DNA of 9,331 nucleotides from Alphaproteobacteria bacterium (GCA_013297545.1 JAAFHH010000095.1:1-9331); one strand, 5' to 3'; shown: positions 1-6,619, counted from the first letter of the stretch. The notes: generated by a model from the letters alone, not told the origin. Program-made: numbers and translations.

Positions 1-27
1 CTGGCGGGCCAGCGCATCGCTCTATGA
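1..27 (+). CDS. possible 3' end of an upstream gene (partial)
   Basis: Frame 1 reads LAGQRIAL followed by TGA at 25-27, ten bases before the dhaL start. This would fit the tail of a preceding operon gene whose stop codon lies inside the dhaL ribosome binding site (TGAGG, 25-29). Eight residues are too few to identify a family. The dhaL frame is also open to the window edge, so the upstream gene could instead be in another arrangement. Confidence 0.3.
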   Translation: MAGQRIAL

Positions 28-37
28 GGCAGCACCC

Positions 38-640
38 ATGATCGCATCTGAGCGCGTCGCCCTGATCGAAGCCGTGAGTGCCGCGGTGATCGCCGAAGCA
101 CCGGCCCTCACCGACCTTGACCAAGCCATTGGCGATGGCGACCACGGCATCAACATGAAGCGCGGCTTCGAAGCCGTGCTCGCCGATCTACCGCAGCATG
201 CAGAAAAGCCCTGGCCCGATCTCTTGCGCGCGATCGGCATGGTGCTGGTGATGAAGGTGGGCGGTGCTTCTGGCCCCTTGTTCGGCACGCTGTTCATGGA
301 ACTCGGCAAGGCATTGCCGGCTGAGCCAGCGGCGGGCGATCTCGCCCCTGCCCTTGCGGCTGCGATCGTGGCCGTGCAAGCGCGCGGCCGGTCCGAACCC
401 GGGCAGAAGACCATGCTCGATGTGCTGGTGCCGGTGCAGCAGGCGCTGGCGGCCGGGCAGACCGCACCGGACATCCTGCAGACGGCCAATGCGGCAGCCG
501 ACGCGACCATTGCGCTAAAAGCCGTGCGCGGCCGGGCGTCGTTCTTGGGCGATCGATCGATCGGCCACATGGACCCCGGCGCGCGCTCGGTCGCGGTGAT
601 TGTTGGGGCCGTGGTGCGGTTTTTGGAGGGGCAGCGATGA
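38..640 (+). CDS. dhaL: dihydroxyacetone kinase ADP-binding subunit DhaL
   Basis: DhaL is the nucleotide-binding subunit of PTS-type DHA kinase. It keeps a bound ADP that DhaM rephosphorylates to ATP, then passes the phosphate to DHA on DhaK in the cytoplasm. The 200-residue protein has the family length. The Mg-nucleotide aspartates are visible as D28, D33 and D35 in LDQAIGDGDHG (matching D30, D35 and D37 of E. coli DhaL). The glycine-rich GASGPLFGTLF segment follows near residue 80, and the C-terminal signature DRSIGHMDPGARS lies near residue 170. The ATG at 38 is preceded by TGAGG with an 8-base spacer and puts the first aspartate where the family has it; the frame is open further upstream, but no better start is visible. 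Its TGA overlaps the dhaM ATG (ATGA, 637-640), indicating translational coupling. It is the first dha gene in the window, and the operon promoter must lie upstream of base 1. Confidence 0.95.
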   Translation: MIASERVALIEAVSAAVIAEAPALTDLDQAIGDGDHGINMKRGFEAVLADLPQHAEKPWPDLLRAIGMVLVMKVGGASGPLFGTLFMELGKALPAEPAAGDLAPALAAAIVAVQARGRSEPGQKTMLDVLVPVQQALAAGQTAPDILQTANAAADATIALKAVRGRASFLGDRSIGHMDPGARSVAVIVGAVVRFLEGQR

Positions 641-1023
641 ATGTTGGTATTGTGATCGTCTCGCACTCGCCCAAGGTCGCTGAAGGCGCCGCCGACATGG
701 TGCGCCAGATGGTTGGCAGCAGTGTGCCGCTCGCCTGGACAGGTGGGAATGGCGATGGCGGGCTCGGCACAGATGTCGCGAGCATTATCGCCGCGATCGA
801 CGCTGCCTGGTCGCCCGCCGGCGTCGCAGTGCTGGTCGATCTTGGCGGGGCAGAGACCAACACCGAGATGGCGGTCGAGATGCTCGCACCCGATCGGCGG
901 GACCGCGTGTTGCTGTGCAATGCCGCCCTCGTCGAGGGGGCGGTGGTCGCCGCCGCCGAGGCGTCGGGCGGATCGTCGCTTGAAGCCGTGCGTCAAGCGG
1001 CTGAACAATACTACGGCAGCTGA
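637..1023 (+). CDS. dhaM: DHA kinase phosphotransfer subunit DhaM (EIIA-Man-like domain only)
   Basis: DhaM receives phosphate from HPr on a histidine and hands it to the ADP on DhaL. The 128-residue protein is a single EIIA-mannose-fold domain. It begins NVGIVIVSHSPKVAEG with the predicted phospho-His at position 10 (equivalent to His9 in E. coli), followed by DLGGAETNTEMA near residue 68 and NAALVEGAVVAAAEA near residue 93, both family signatures. A strong Shine-Dalgarno (GGAGGG, 625-630) sits six bases before the ATG. In E. coli DhaM this domain is fused to HPr and a truncated EI; here the protein stops after the EIIA domain and the two other functions are the next two genes. The gap to the HPr gene is only 7 bases. 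All motifs are intact, so it should be functional. Confidence 0.95.
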   Translation: MNVGIVIVSHSPKVAEGAADMVRQMVGSSVPLAWTGGNGDGGLGTDVASIIAAIDAAWSPAGVAVLVDLGGAETNTEMAVEMLAPDRRDRVLLCNAALVEGAVVAAAEASGGSSLEAVRQAAEQYYGS

Positions 1024-1030
1024 GGGCGCC

Positions 1031-1318
1031 ATGACGACGACAGAGATGCTGACCGACCGCGCCGAACTGACCAACCTCGCCGGGCTGCACGCCCGCCCCG
1101 CGGTGAAGCTGACCCAGCTCGCCAAATCCTTCACCAGCCGGATCGAATTCGCCCCGTCGCCCGACGGTCCCTGGACCGATGCCAAGAGCCCGGTGAAGGT
1201 GATGCGGGTCAAAGCGCCCATGGGCGCGCACTTGCATTTCAGGATCAGTGGTGCGGATGCGGCCGAGGCAATGGACGCGGTGCTCGCCCTCGTCCGCGCG
1301 AAATTCGGCGAGGACTGA
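1031..1318 (+). CDS. HPr family phosphocarrier protein
   Basis: HPr is a small cytoplasmic phosphocarrier that takes phosphate from Enzyme I on a histidine and passes it to an EIIA domain, here most probably DhaM. The 95-residue product has the HPr active-site signature NLAGLHARPAVKL with the phospho-His at residue 20, and a second conserved stretch AKSPVKVM whose Ser53 sits where HPr proteins carry the regulatory serine (Ser46 in classical HPr). I see no HPr kinase gene here, so regulation through that serine is unproven. The ATG at 1031 is chosen because it gives a normal-length HPr and follows GAGGG; the open frame extends further upstream, but only as an out-of-frame overlap with dhaM. 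It lies 7 bases after dhaM and 4 bases before the EI gene, which ties it to the DHA phosphorelay. Confidence 0.93.
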   Translation: MTTTEMLTDRAELTNLAGLHARPAVKLTQLAKSFTSRIEFAPSPDGPWTDAKSPVKVMRVKAPMGAHLHFRISGADAAEAMDAVLALVRAKFGED

Positions 1319-1322
1319 TGCG

Positions 1323-2912
1323 ATGACGCGGGTGCTCGGCCTTGGCATTCCAGCCTCCCCCGGTCTTGCCGCCGGCGTGCTGGCGCGCCTGGCACCCGCG
1401 CGTCCAACGATCCGCCACGCCGGCACGCCGGCAGACGAAGCGGGCGCCCTGCGCGCCGCCCTTGCCCAAGCGATCGCGGATCTTGCCGCCCTGATCGGCG
1501 CTGCCGACACCGACGCAGCCGACATGTTGAGCTTCCAACTCGCGATGCTGGAAGATGACGCACTGTCCGAGGGGGCGTTTGCCGCGATCGAGGCGGGCGA
1601 GGCTGCCGATTCCGCCTGGTGCGACGCGCTCGACCGCGAGATCGCGGACTATCGCGCGGCCGAAGACAGCTATTTTCGCGCCCGCGCCAGCGACCTGGAG
1701 GATATGCGCGCGCGCGTATTGCGCGCGCTTACCGGTGCGGCTGAGCTTGCCATTCCCGCAGGCGCTGTGGTGCTGGGTGCGGACCTCACCCCGTCGCAGT
1801 TCCTCGCCGCCGATTGGCGCCAGGGCGGGGCGATCCTGCTGACGGAAGGCTCGGCCCAAGCCCATGTCGCCATGCTGGCTCGGGCCCGCGCGGTACCGAT
1901 GGTGATTGGCTTGGGCGTGGCACCGGAGGGAGCGCGCGAAGCCCTGGTTGATGGTGGCACCGGTCGAGTCGTGTTTGATCCCGATCTCGACGACCGCGCG
2001 CGCTTCACCGATGCACTCGCAGCTGCACAGCGCACCGCCGCAGCGCACGCTGAAATCAGCCGCAAACCCGCCATGACTGCCGATGGCACAATGATCAAGG
2101 TGCTGGTGAACCTTGGCGATCCAGACGAACTCGCTGAACTCGACCCCGCAATCTGCGATGGTGTGGGTCTCGTGCGCTCAGAATTCCTGTTCCACGGCCG
2201 CGACGGCTTGCCCGATGAGGTGGCGCAGTACCAGGCCTATCACCGGATCCTCACCTGGGCGGCACCGCGGCCCGTGACCATCCGCACCCTGGATGCTGGG
2301 GGTGACAAGCCGGTGCCCGGCCTGACCATCGATGCGGAGACCAATCCCTTCTTGGGCACCCGCGGGCTCAGGCTCTCGCTCGCCAAGCCCGAGGTGTTCA
2401 CCCAGCAACTGCGCGCACTCGCCCGCGCGGCCGTCGTTGGCAATCTTCGGATCATGCTGCCGATGGTGACCTTGCCTGCGGAGCTCAGCGCGGCGGCCGT
2501 CTTGCTCGATCAGGTGGTGGCTGAGCTTGCCGCGGCGGGTATCCCGCATGCGCGCCCACCGCTCGGCATTATGGTCGAGGTGCCGGCGGCCGCGCTGACG
2601 GCCGGCGACTTTGGCGCCGATTTCTACTCGATCGGCTCGAACGATTTGACCCAGTATACCCTGGCGGCGGCCCGCGACATCGGCTCGGTTGCGCGCCTTG
2701 GCGATGCTGGGCACCCGGCGGTGCTGCAGCTGATCCGCGCGACCGTGGCCGCCGCAGTCGTGCGCGGCGTGGACGTCTCGCTGTGCGGTGATGCCGCCGG
2801 TGAGCCCGGGTTGGTACCGGCGCTACTCACGGCTGGTCTGCGCAGCCTCTCGGTCGCTCCCGTGGCCGTCGGACGGACCAAGGCGGCGATTGCCGGGGTC
2901 CGCCTACCGTGA
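1323..2912 (+). CDS. PEP-protein phosphotransferase (Enzyme I) dedicated to the Dha system
   Basis: Enzyme I autophosphorylates from phosphoenolpyruvate and phosphorylates HPr. The 529-residue protein is complete but shorter than E. coli EI (575). The N-terminal HPr-binding and phosphohistidine part covers about residues 1-220, with the phospho-His at 181 in GSAQAHVAMLAR; the Ser that usually precedes this His is Ala here. The PEP-binding barrel follows: GLVRSEFLF (R285), RTLDAGGDKPVPGL (R321), NPFLGTRGLRL, LGIMVEVPAAA (E418), FYSIGSNDLTQYTL (D441), and VSLCGDAAGEP with the catalytic Cys488. The ATG at 1323 gives the usual start VLGLGIPASPGLAAG; an upstream in-frame ATG at 1248 would run through the HPr gene. 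The stop overlaps the next start (GTGA, 2909-2912). Position inside the dha operon argues for a dedicated EI rather than the nitrogen-PTS paralogue, which normally has a GAF domain that is absent here. Confidence 0.93.
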   Translation: MTRVLGLGIPASPGLAAGVLARLAPARPTIRHAGTPADEAGALRAALAQAIADLAALIGAADTDAADMLSFQLAMLEDDALSEGAFAAIEAGEAADSAWCDALDREIADYRAAEDSYFRARASDLEDMRARVLRALTGAAELAIPAGAVVLGADLTPSQFLAADWRQGGAILLTEGSAQAHVAMLARARAVPMVIGLGVAPEGAREALVDGGTGRVVFDPDLDDRARFTDALAAAQRTAAAHAEISRKPAMTADGTMIKVLVNLGDPDELAELDPAICDGVGLVRSEFLFHGRDGLPDEVAQYQAYHRILTWAAPRPVTIRTLDAGGDKPVPGLTIDAETNPFLGTRGLRLSLAKPEVFTQQLRALARAAVVGNLRIMLPMVTLPAELSAAAVLLDQVVAELAAAGIPHARPPLGIMVEVPAAALTAGDFGADFYSIGSNDLTQYTLAAARDIGSVARLGDAGHPAVLQLIRATVAAAVVRGVDVSLCGDAAGEPGLVPALLTAGLRSLSVAPVAVGRTKAAIAGVRLP

Positions 2913-3328
2913 GCGAGGGTGGCAAACCCTCTGGCGTTGAGGGCTACAAGGCCGTGCTGCGCGATGTGCTGGACCGCCGCCCCTCCGGTATCCGCCAGCG
3001 CTTGGCGACCGCCCTTGGCACCAACCGATCCTTCATCAGCCAGATCACCAACCCAGCCTATCCAGTGCCGATCCCGGCCCAGCACGTGAATACCATCCTC
3101 GAGATCTGTCACCCCTCCCCTGCCGAGCGGGAGGCCTTCTTGCAGGCGTACGAGCGTGCACACCCCGGCCGGATCGACCCGCAAACCACCGGGCGCCTGC
3201 GCCTGATTACCCTGCAGGTGCCTGATCTCCTGAGTGATGCCAAGAACCGGGCCGTTGATGCGCTGGTGGCGGATTTCGCCGCGCGCCTTGCCCGGTTCGT
3301 GGAGGACTTGGACCCACCGCCCCGCTGA
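2909..3328 (+). CDS. small helix-turn-helix protein of the dha operon, function unknown
   Basis: This 139-residue protein starts with GTG, overlapping the EI stop by four bases, and ends 22 bases before dhaK, so it is a genuine operon member. Residues about 26-68 (GIRQRLATALGTNRSFISQI, then an ITNPAYPVPIPAQH stretch) look like a lambda-repressor or XRE-like helix-turn-helix in which NRSFISQI would be the recognition helix. Residues 69-88 (HPSPAEREAFLQAYERAHPG) resemble the small C-terminal extension of such folds. The tail, about residues 97-135, is predicted helical and may be a dimerisation or sensing segment. I recall similar proteins next to DHA kinase genes in alphaproteobacteria, but I know of no described function. 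It might regulate the operon or bind a Dha subunit, as E. coli DhaR does with DhaK and DhaL; that is inference. No membrane segment or signal peptide is visible. Confidence 0.85.
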   Translation: MSEGGKPSGVEGYKAVLRDVLDRRPSGIRQRLATALGTNRSFISQITNPAYPVPIPAQHVNTILEICHPSPAEREAFLQAYERAHPGRIDPQTTGRLRLITLQVPDLLSDAKNRAVDALVADFAARLARFVEDLDPPPR

Positions 3329-3350
3329 CCCCTGCAACAGGAGCGCGTCT

Positions 3351-4340
3351 ATGAAGAAACTGATCAACGCCGTCGACGACGTCCTCGCCGAAAGCCTCGA
3401 CGGCTTCGCGATGGCCCATGGCGACCTGGTGACCTTGGGGGCGGAGCGCAAGTTCGTCCGCCGCGCGACCCTGACGCCTGGCAAAGTCGCGTTGATCTCC
3501 GGCGGCGGCTCTGGCCATGAGCCGCTGCACGCGGGCTTCGTCGGCTACGGCATGCTGGATGCCGCCTGCCCCGGCCACGTCTTCACCTCGCCGACGCCGG
3601 ACCAGATGCTGGCGGCGATCGAAGCGGTGGCCGGGCCGGCCGGCTGCATCCTGATCGTCAAAAACTACGAAGGCGATGTGATGAACTTCCAGATGGCGGC
3701 GGAAATGGCCACGGTTCCGGTCGCAACCGTGCTGACCAATGACGACGTCGCGATTGAAGACAGTCTGTTCACGATCGGCCGGCGCGGCGTCGCCGGCACG
3801 CTGATCGTTGAGAAAATGCTTGGCGCCGCGGCAGAACAGGGTGCCGACCTTGCGGCCTTGCAGGCGCTCGGCGAGCGGGTGAACGGGCGCACCCGTTCGA
3901 TGGGCATGGCGCTCACCTCCTGCACCGTCCCGGCGGCAGGCAAACCGACCTTTGAGATCGCGACCGACGAAGTCGAAATGGGGGTTGGCATCCACGGCGA
4001 GCCCGGGCGCCGGCGTGAGAAACTGCGCTCAGCCGACGCCATCGCGGCCGAGTTGGTCAGCGCCATCCTCGCCGATCTCGCGCCGGCGAATGGGGCCGAT
4101 GTGCTGCTCTTGGTCAACGGCTTTGGCGGCACGCCACTGATCGAACTCTACTTGATGGTCAACGCGGCTGAGCGCCTGCTGAAAGCCGCGGGGCTGACCG
4201 TGAGCCGGCACTTAACAGGATCCTACGTCACGTCCCTCGACATGGCCGGCTGTTCGATCACGGTGACGGTGCTGGACGACCAACTAACAGCTCTTTGGGA
4301 CGCGTCCGTGCACACCCCAGCGCTGCGTTGGGGCCGGTAG
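3351..4340 (+). CDS. dhaK: dihydroxyacetone kinase DHA-binding subunit DhaK
   Basis: DhaK binds dihydroxyacetone covalently through a histidine (hemiaminal) and presents it to DhaL-ATP, giving dihydroxyacetone phosphate for glycolysis. The 329-residue length is normal for DhaK. Visible elements in order: GGGSGHEPLHAGFVGYGML with His56, KNYEGDVMNFQMA with Asp109, and MGVGIHGEPG with His215, the counterpart of substrate-binding His218 of E. coli. The C-terminus VHTPALRWGR is typical of the family. The ATG at 3351 follows AGGAG (3339-3343) with a 7-base spacer and gives the standard N-terminus MKKLINAVDD; the longer open frame to 3234 overlaps the HTH gene and lacks a comparable RBS. It is the last gene of the operon, whereas dhaK is first in E. 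coli dhaKLM. All catalytic residues are present. Confidence 0.96.
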   Translation: MKKLINAVDDVLAESLDGFAMAHGDLVTLGAERKFVRRATLTPGKVALISGGGSGHEPLHAGFVGYGMLDAACPGHVFTSPTPDQMLAAIEAVAGPAGCILIVKNYEGDVMNFQMAAEMATVPVATVLTNDDVAIEDSLFTIGRRGVAGTLIVEKMLGAAAEQGADLAALQALGERVNGRTRSMGMALTSCTVPAAGKPTFEIATDEVEMGVGIHGEPGRRREKLRSADAIAAELVSAILADLAPANGADVLLLVNGFGGTPLIELYLMVNAAERLLKAAGLTVSRHLTGSYVTSLDMAGCSITVTVLDDQLTALWDASVHTPALRWGR

Positions 4341-4460
4341 CGCAGCACGCGGTGATGCGTGAGCGCCGTAAGCGTCCTGATCTCGTCCGTTAGATGTTTG
4401 GTCCCGGCTCTCGGGCTCGCCGGTGTGCGCAGATCGCCTGATCGCCCGGAACGCCAAAAT

Positions 4461-4490
4461 CCGCTGATTTCTTTCGAAATCGCGGTTTGT
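4461..4490. terminator. stem-loop terminator candidate, possibly bidirectional
   Basis: CCGC-T-GATTTC, loop TTTC, GAAATC-GCGG forms a ten-pair stem with one bulged T (4461-4485). On the + strand it is followed by TTTGTT, so it could end the dha transcript 120 bases after dhaK. On the minus strand it lies just after the tRNA-fMet 3' fragment and is followed by ATTTT, so it may be the original terminator of that tRNA gene. Between dhaK and this hairpin (4341-4460) I see no gene. Confidence 0.55.
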
Positions 4491-4495
4491 TGGTA

Positions 4496-4545
4496 TGGAT
4501 GCGGGGACAGGATTTGAACCTGTGACCTTCAGGTTATGAGCCTGA
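4496..4545 (-). pseudogene. 3' half of initiator tRNA-Met (CAT), attachment-site remnant
   Basis: Read on the minus strand, the anticodon arm TCAGG-CTCATAA-CCTGA, variable loop AGGTC, T arm ACAGG-TTCAAAT-CCTGT, acceptor strand CCCCGCA and CCA match initiator tRNA-Met from the anticodon stem to the 3' end. Upstream of the stem (above 4545) the D arm and 5' acceptor strand are missing and the sequence is unrelated. Discriminator base 73 is T rather than the usual A, which may be drift. A 3' half ending cleanly like this is what remains when an element integrates into a tRNA gene; the element would lie at higher coordinates. It cannot give a functional tRNA. The next 126 bases, up to the hipA stop, contain no recognisable gene. 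Confidence 0.85.
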
Positions 4546-4671
4546 GCAAATCTGATCGCGCGTGCGCGTCATCCATATGCATGGTTATCACTTTGTCATG
4601 TTCGCCATCGAAGTCGTCATTTCGGTCGAACGTTACCAGCTTCACCCCTTGTCCGAAATCCTAGGTCCACT

Positions 4672-5946
4672 TCAAACATCGGCGCTACCGTCGTAAAAGA
4701 GCCCTTCATACAGGAACGCCCCGCTGATCGCGGCGCAGTCTTGATCGGAAACCCCTGCCCGGCGCAACGCGCCATGCCATCCTGTGCGTACTGCGTCCGT
4801 GATCTGGACGAAGATCGCCTGCGCTTCGTCTTGCGCGAGCAGGAAGCGTCCCGCGCCCGCAAGCAGATTCCCGCGCTGCGCAGCCCGGCCGTTCGGACCG
4901 CAAGCCATCGCAAGGTCGCGTCGGTCGGCGGCGATCACCGGCATCGGCGTCAGATCGTAGGCTGGGCTCAGGCGCCAGGGCTTGCCGGCAGCCAGCAGCG
5001 CGTGATTGCGCGGGTGATCGTCGAGATTGGAAACAGCCGCATTGAAGCAAATCCGCGCGAAGAGCTCGCGCAGATCAGCTTTAGGGTCTGCGCTAACCCG
5101 CCGGATTTCATCGGCGAGCAGAAGGTACGACCAGGTGCCGCGCGCCTGCGCGCTGTCGTCTGTCCGCAGTAGGGTTAGGGCGCTTACCATCCGGTGACGA
5201 TTAATGCCTGTACCAGCGAAGGCTCGGTCGAAACGGCGCACGAGCAGGATGTCGCGCCCGCCGACTGTGGCGATCCGGCTGTCTGCCGTATGCAGACCGC
5301 ATTCGCGACCGAGCGTTAACAGCGCGTGTTCCGTGCGCGGGTGGTTCCAGCGGTCATCCTGCCGCCCGAACTTCGCAAGCCAAAGGTCCTCACCCTCCTG
5401 CACGACAGCCTTGGGGCGCGCGCCGCCCATCGAGGTGCCGACCAGCATCAGCTCTTGCGCCTGTATCGCGGCAGAACCTCCGCGCGCTGGATCATCGGCA
5501 AGCACAGCATCGGCCGCTTGCTGCAGGCGCTCAAGATCGAGCGTCCGGCTGAATTCCCGCTTTGGGGCGGGCGGTGTCACGCCAAGGCCGAAGCCGAGCG
5601 CGCCGGCCCGATCATCCGCGCCTTCTAGCAGGTAGTCGAATTCTTCGGGACGAACCCGGCCGGTATGTCTTTCGATGACGCGCCGGCCCCAGTAATCCGG
5701 CATCGCATCGCGGATCGCGCCGAAAAAGCCGTCCATGCGCCCGGTCTCGTACTGGCGCGCAACGAGCCGTAGTTCCACCGGGTCAAGCTCGGCCGCGTTG
5801 CGGCGGGCGAGGTAAGAGCGCCCGTAAACGAAGGAGCCGGCGGCATCTCCGTTGCGCGTCGGCGCGATCCGGAATCGGCCTGCTGTGACGAACTCGGTTT
5901 CGCCGGGTAGGACGATGTAGACGAAGCACTCGCGCTCAGAAGTCAT
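4672..5946 (-). CDS. hipA: HipA-family serine/threonine kinase toxin
   Basis: HipA-type toxins are protein kinases that inhibit growth; E. coli HipA phosphorylates glutamyl-tRNA synthetase. The target here is not known. The 424-residue protein has the N-terminal subdomain (YGRSYLARRNAAELDP near 41, then MPDYWGRRVIERHTG near 82), the Gly-rich loop GTSMGGARPKAVV (170-182), ATP-lysine K192 in LWLAKF, RRFDR (237-241), the catalytic loop SNLDDHPRNHALL with D309 and N314, and the metal-binding SPAYDLTP with D331. All key kinase residues are present, so the toxin appears active. The ATG at 5946 is preferred over the longer open frame to 6117 because that extension lies within the antitoxin gene and is Arg-rich. 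It overlaps the antitoxin gene by 11 bases, so the two are translationally coupled. It is carried on the tRNA-bounded island. Confidence 0.92.
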   Translation of the reverse strand: MTSERECFVYIVLPGETEFVTAGRFRIAPTRNGDAAGSFVYGRSYLARRNAAELDPVELRLVARQYETGRMDGFFGAIRDAMPDYWGRRVIERHTGRVRPEEFDYLLEGADDRAGALGFGLGVTPPAPKREFSRTLDLERLQQAADAVLADDPARGGSAAIQAQELMLVGTSMGGARPKAVVQEGEDLWLAKFGRQDDRWNHPRTEHALLTLGRECGLHTADSRIATVGGRDILLVRRFDRAFAGTGINRHRMVSALTLLRTDDSAQARGTWSYLLLADEIRRVSADPKADLRELFARICFNAAVSNLDDHPRNHALLAAGKPWRLSPAYDLTPMPVIAADRRDLAMACGPNGRAAQRGNLLAGAGRFLLAQDEAQAIFVQITDAVRTGWHGALRRAGVSDQDCAAISGAFLYEGLFYDGSADV

Positions 5947-6277
5947 TATCAAGGCTTCGGCGGCGTGGCGCCTGCGTTGGCTGGCGGGCGCTCTCAAGGA
6001 CCTTGCCTTCCTCGTCGCGGTCGGGATCGGCGAGGTCCGTCGCCTGCTCGAGCAACCCAAGCGCCCACAACGCCCCGAGGTAGGCCGCCGCCGAGGTTCC
6101 CGGCTTGCCCCTCTCAACGTCCGCCACGGTGAAGCGCGTGGTGCCCATCCGGCTTGCCACGTCTTCGATTCGCAGTTGGCGGCGAAGCCGAGCTGTGCGG
6201 ATATTGCGGCCGAGCCGCTCCAGGGCCTCCGCCACAGCGGAGGGAGGGGAAGTCTTAAGCCGACTGGCGATGGTCAT
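5936..6277 (-). CDS. hipB: HipB-like XRE-family antitoxin
   Basis: This 113-residue protein would bind the HipA toxin and its own promoter DNA. Residues about 16-75 form an XRE helix-turn-helix: LGRNIRTARLRRQLRIEDVA, then SRMGTTRFTVADVERGKPG, in which TTRFTVADVERG is the recognition-helix region. The Pro/Arg-rich tail (about 85-113, ending RRRSLDNDF) is probably flexible and may contact the kinase. The ATG at 6277 has only a weak AGG about eight bases upstream. The order antitoxin then toxin, with an 11-base overlap, is the standard hipBA arrangement. Autoregulation is suggested by the palindrome and repeats around the promoter upstream. Confidence 0.9.
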   Translation of the reverse strand: MTIASRLKTSPPSAVAEALERLGRNIRTARLRRQLRIEDVASRMGTTRFTVADVERGKPGTSAAAYLGALWALGLLEQATDLADPDRDEEGKVLESARQPTQAPRRRSLDNDF

Positions 6278-6297
6278 GTTGCCTGTTTTCTGCGTAA

Positions 6298-6354
6298 AAG
6301 CGCTATATGTAGCCTAAATTCATCATGGCGAGATCCGCAAGCGCTGTCAAGCGC
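6298..6354. promoter_or_regulatory. candidate HipB operator sites
   Basis: A 12-bp inverted repeat, GCTA-TATG-TAGC (6302-6313), covers the predicted transcription start. AAGCGC occurs at 6298-6303, 6339-6344 and 6349-6354 on the + strand, the last two 10 bp apart across the -35 box. Paired sites over the promoter fit autorepression by an XRE antitoxin. This is inferred from position only; the E. coli HipB operator sequence is not present. Confidence 0.4.
6322..6350 (-). promoter_or_regulatory. hipBA promoter candidate
   Basis: On the minus strand, a perfect -35 box TTGACA (6350-6345) is followed after exactly 17 bases by CATGAT (6327-6322, four of six matches to TATAAT). Transcription would start near 6315, about 38 bases before the hipB ATG. 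No better pair is visible between the IS66 remnant and hipB. Confidence 0.55.
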
Positions 6355-6438
6355 ACGCCATCTCTCATGTTGATCTGAGGCATCACAAAGACGATTGAAG
6401 TGCGGTTAAGACAACATGCAGGGAGTGTCTGCGCCTGA

Positions 6439-6600
6439 TGGACTGTCGGCGGATGCACCCTGCGCCGGACCGTCAGACTGAACGGCATCGAACCACCGCA
6501 GTTCTTGACCACCGTTCTCCATCGGATCGACCGGTGACACCCGATCTCCCGTATCGACGAACTGCCGGCCGTGTCGATCGCCCAGCCAAGATGGGGCTGA
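6439..6600 (+). pseudogene. IS66-family transposase C-terminal remnant
   Basis: The frame through 6478-6600 reads VRLNGIEPPQFLTTVLHRID, then R, a TGA at 6535-6537, then HPISRIDELPAV and a stop at 6598-6600. This matches the usual C-terminus of IS66 TnpC transposases (KLNGI-P-yL--VL-RIa-HPI-RIDELLPW, from memory of the family). Only about 50 codons remain, with an internal stop and a degraded LLPW end; upstream is a TGA at 6436. I do not see IS66 terminal inverted repeats. It is a fossil, not a functional element. Confidence 0.65.
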
Positions 6601-6619
6601 CCGGCCCTCAAATGGCCGG
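6601..6619. other. GC-rich stem-loop
   Basis: CCGGCC, a seven-base loop CTCAAAT, and GGCCGG form a perfect six-pair hairpin between the IS66 remnant and the integrase stop. No T-tract follows on either strand, so it is not a convincing intrinsic terminator. It could be part of the IS66 end or have no function. Confidence 0.3.

Noticed and set aside
22..1563. Long (513-codon) open frame on the minus strand opposite dhaL, dhaM, HPr and EI
   Set aside because: The translation is rich in Arg, Ala and Ser without domain signals, and it lies antisense to four genes with clear family motifs. Long antisense frames are normal in GC-rich coding DNA.
4496..4545. Functional tRNA-Met at this position
   Set aside because: Only the anticodon arm, T arm and 3' acceptor strand are present. 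The next 30 bases upstream on the minus strand cannot form a D arm or pair with CCCCGCA.
5204..5635. Plus-strand frames opposite hipA (143 and 100 codons)
   Set aside because: HipA kinase motifs run continuously through the minus strand here; these frames show no family features.
6303..6611. 102-codon minus-strand open frame between hipB and the integrase
   Set aside because: It is antisense to the IS66 remnant, overlaps the predicted hipBA promoter, and has no recognisable motif or good ribosome binding site.
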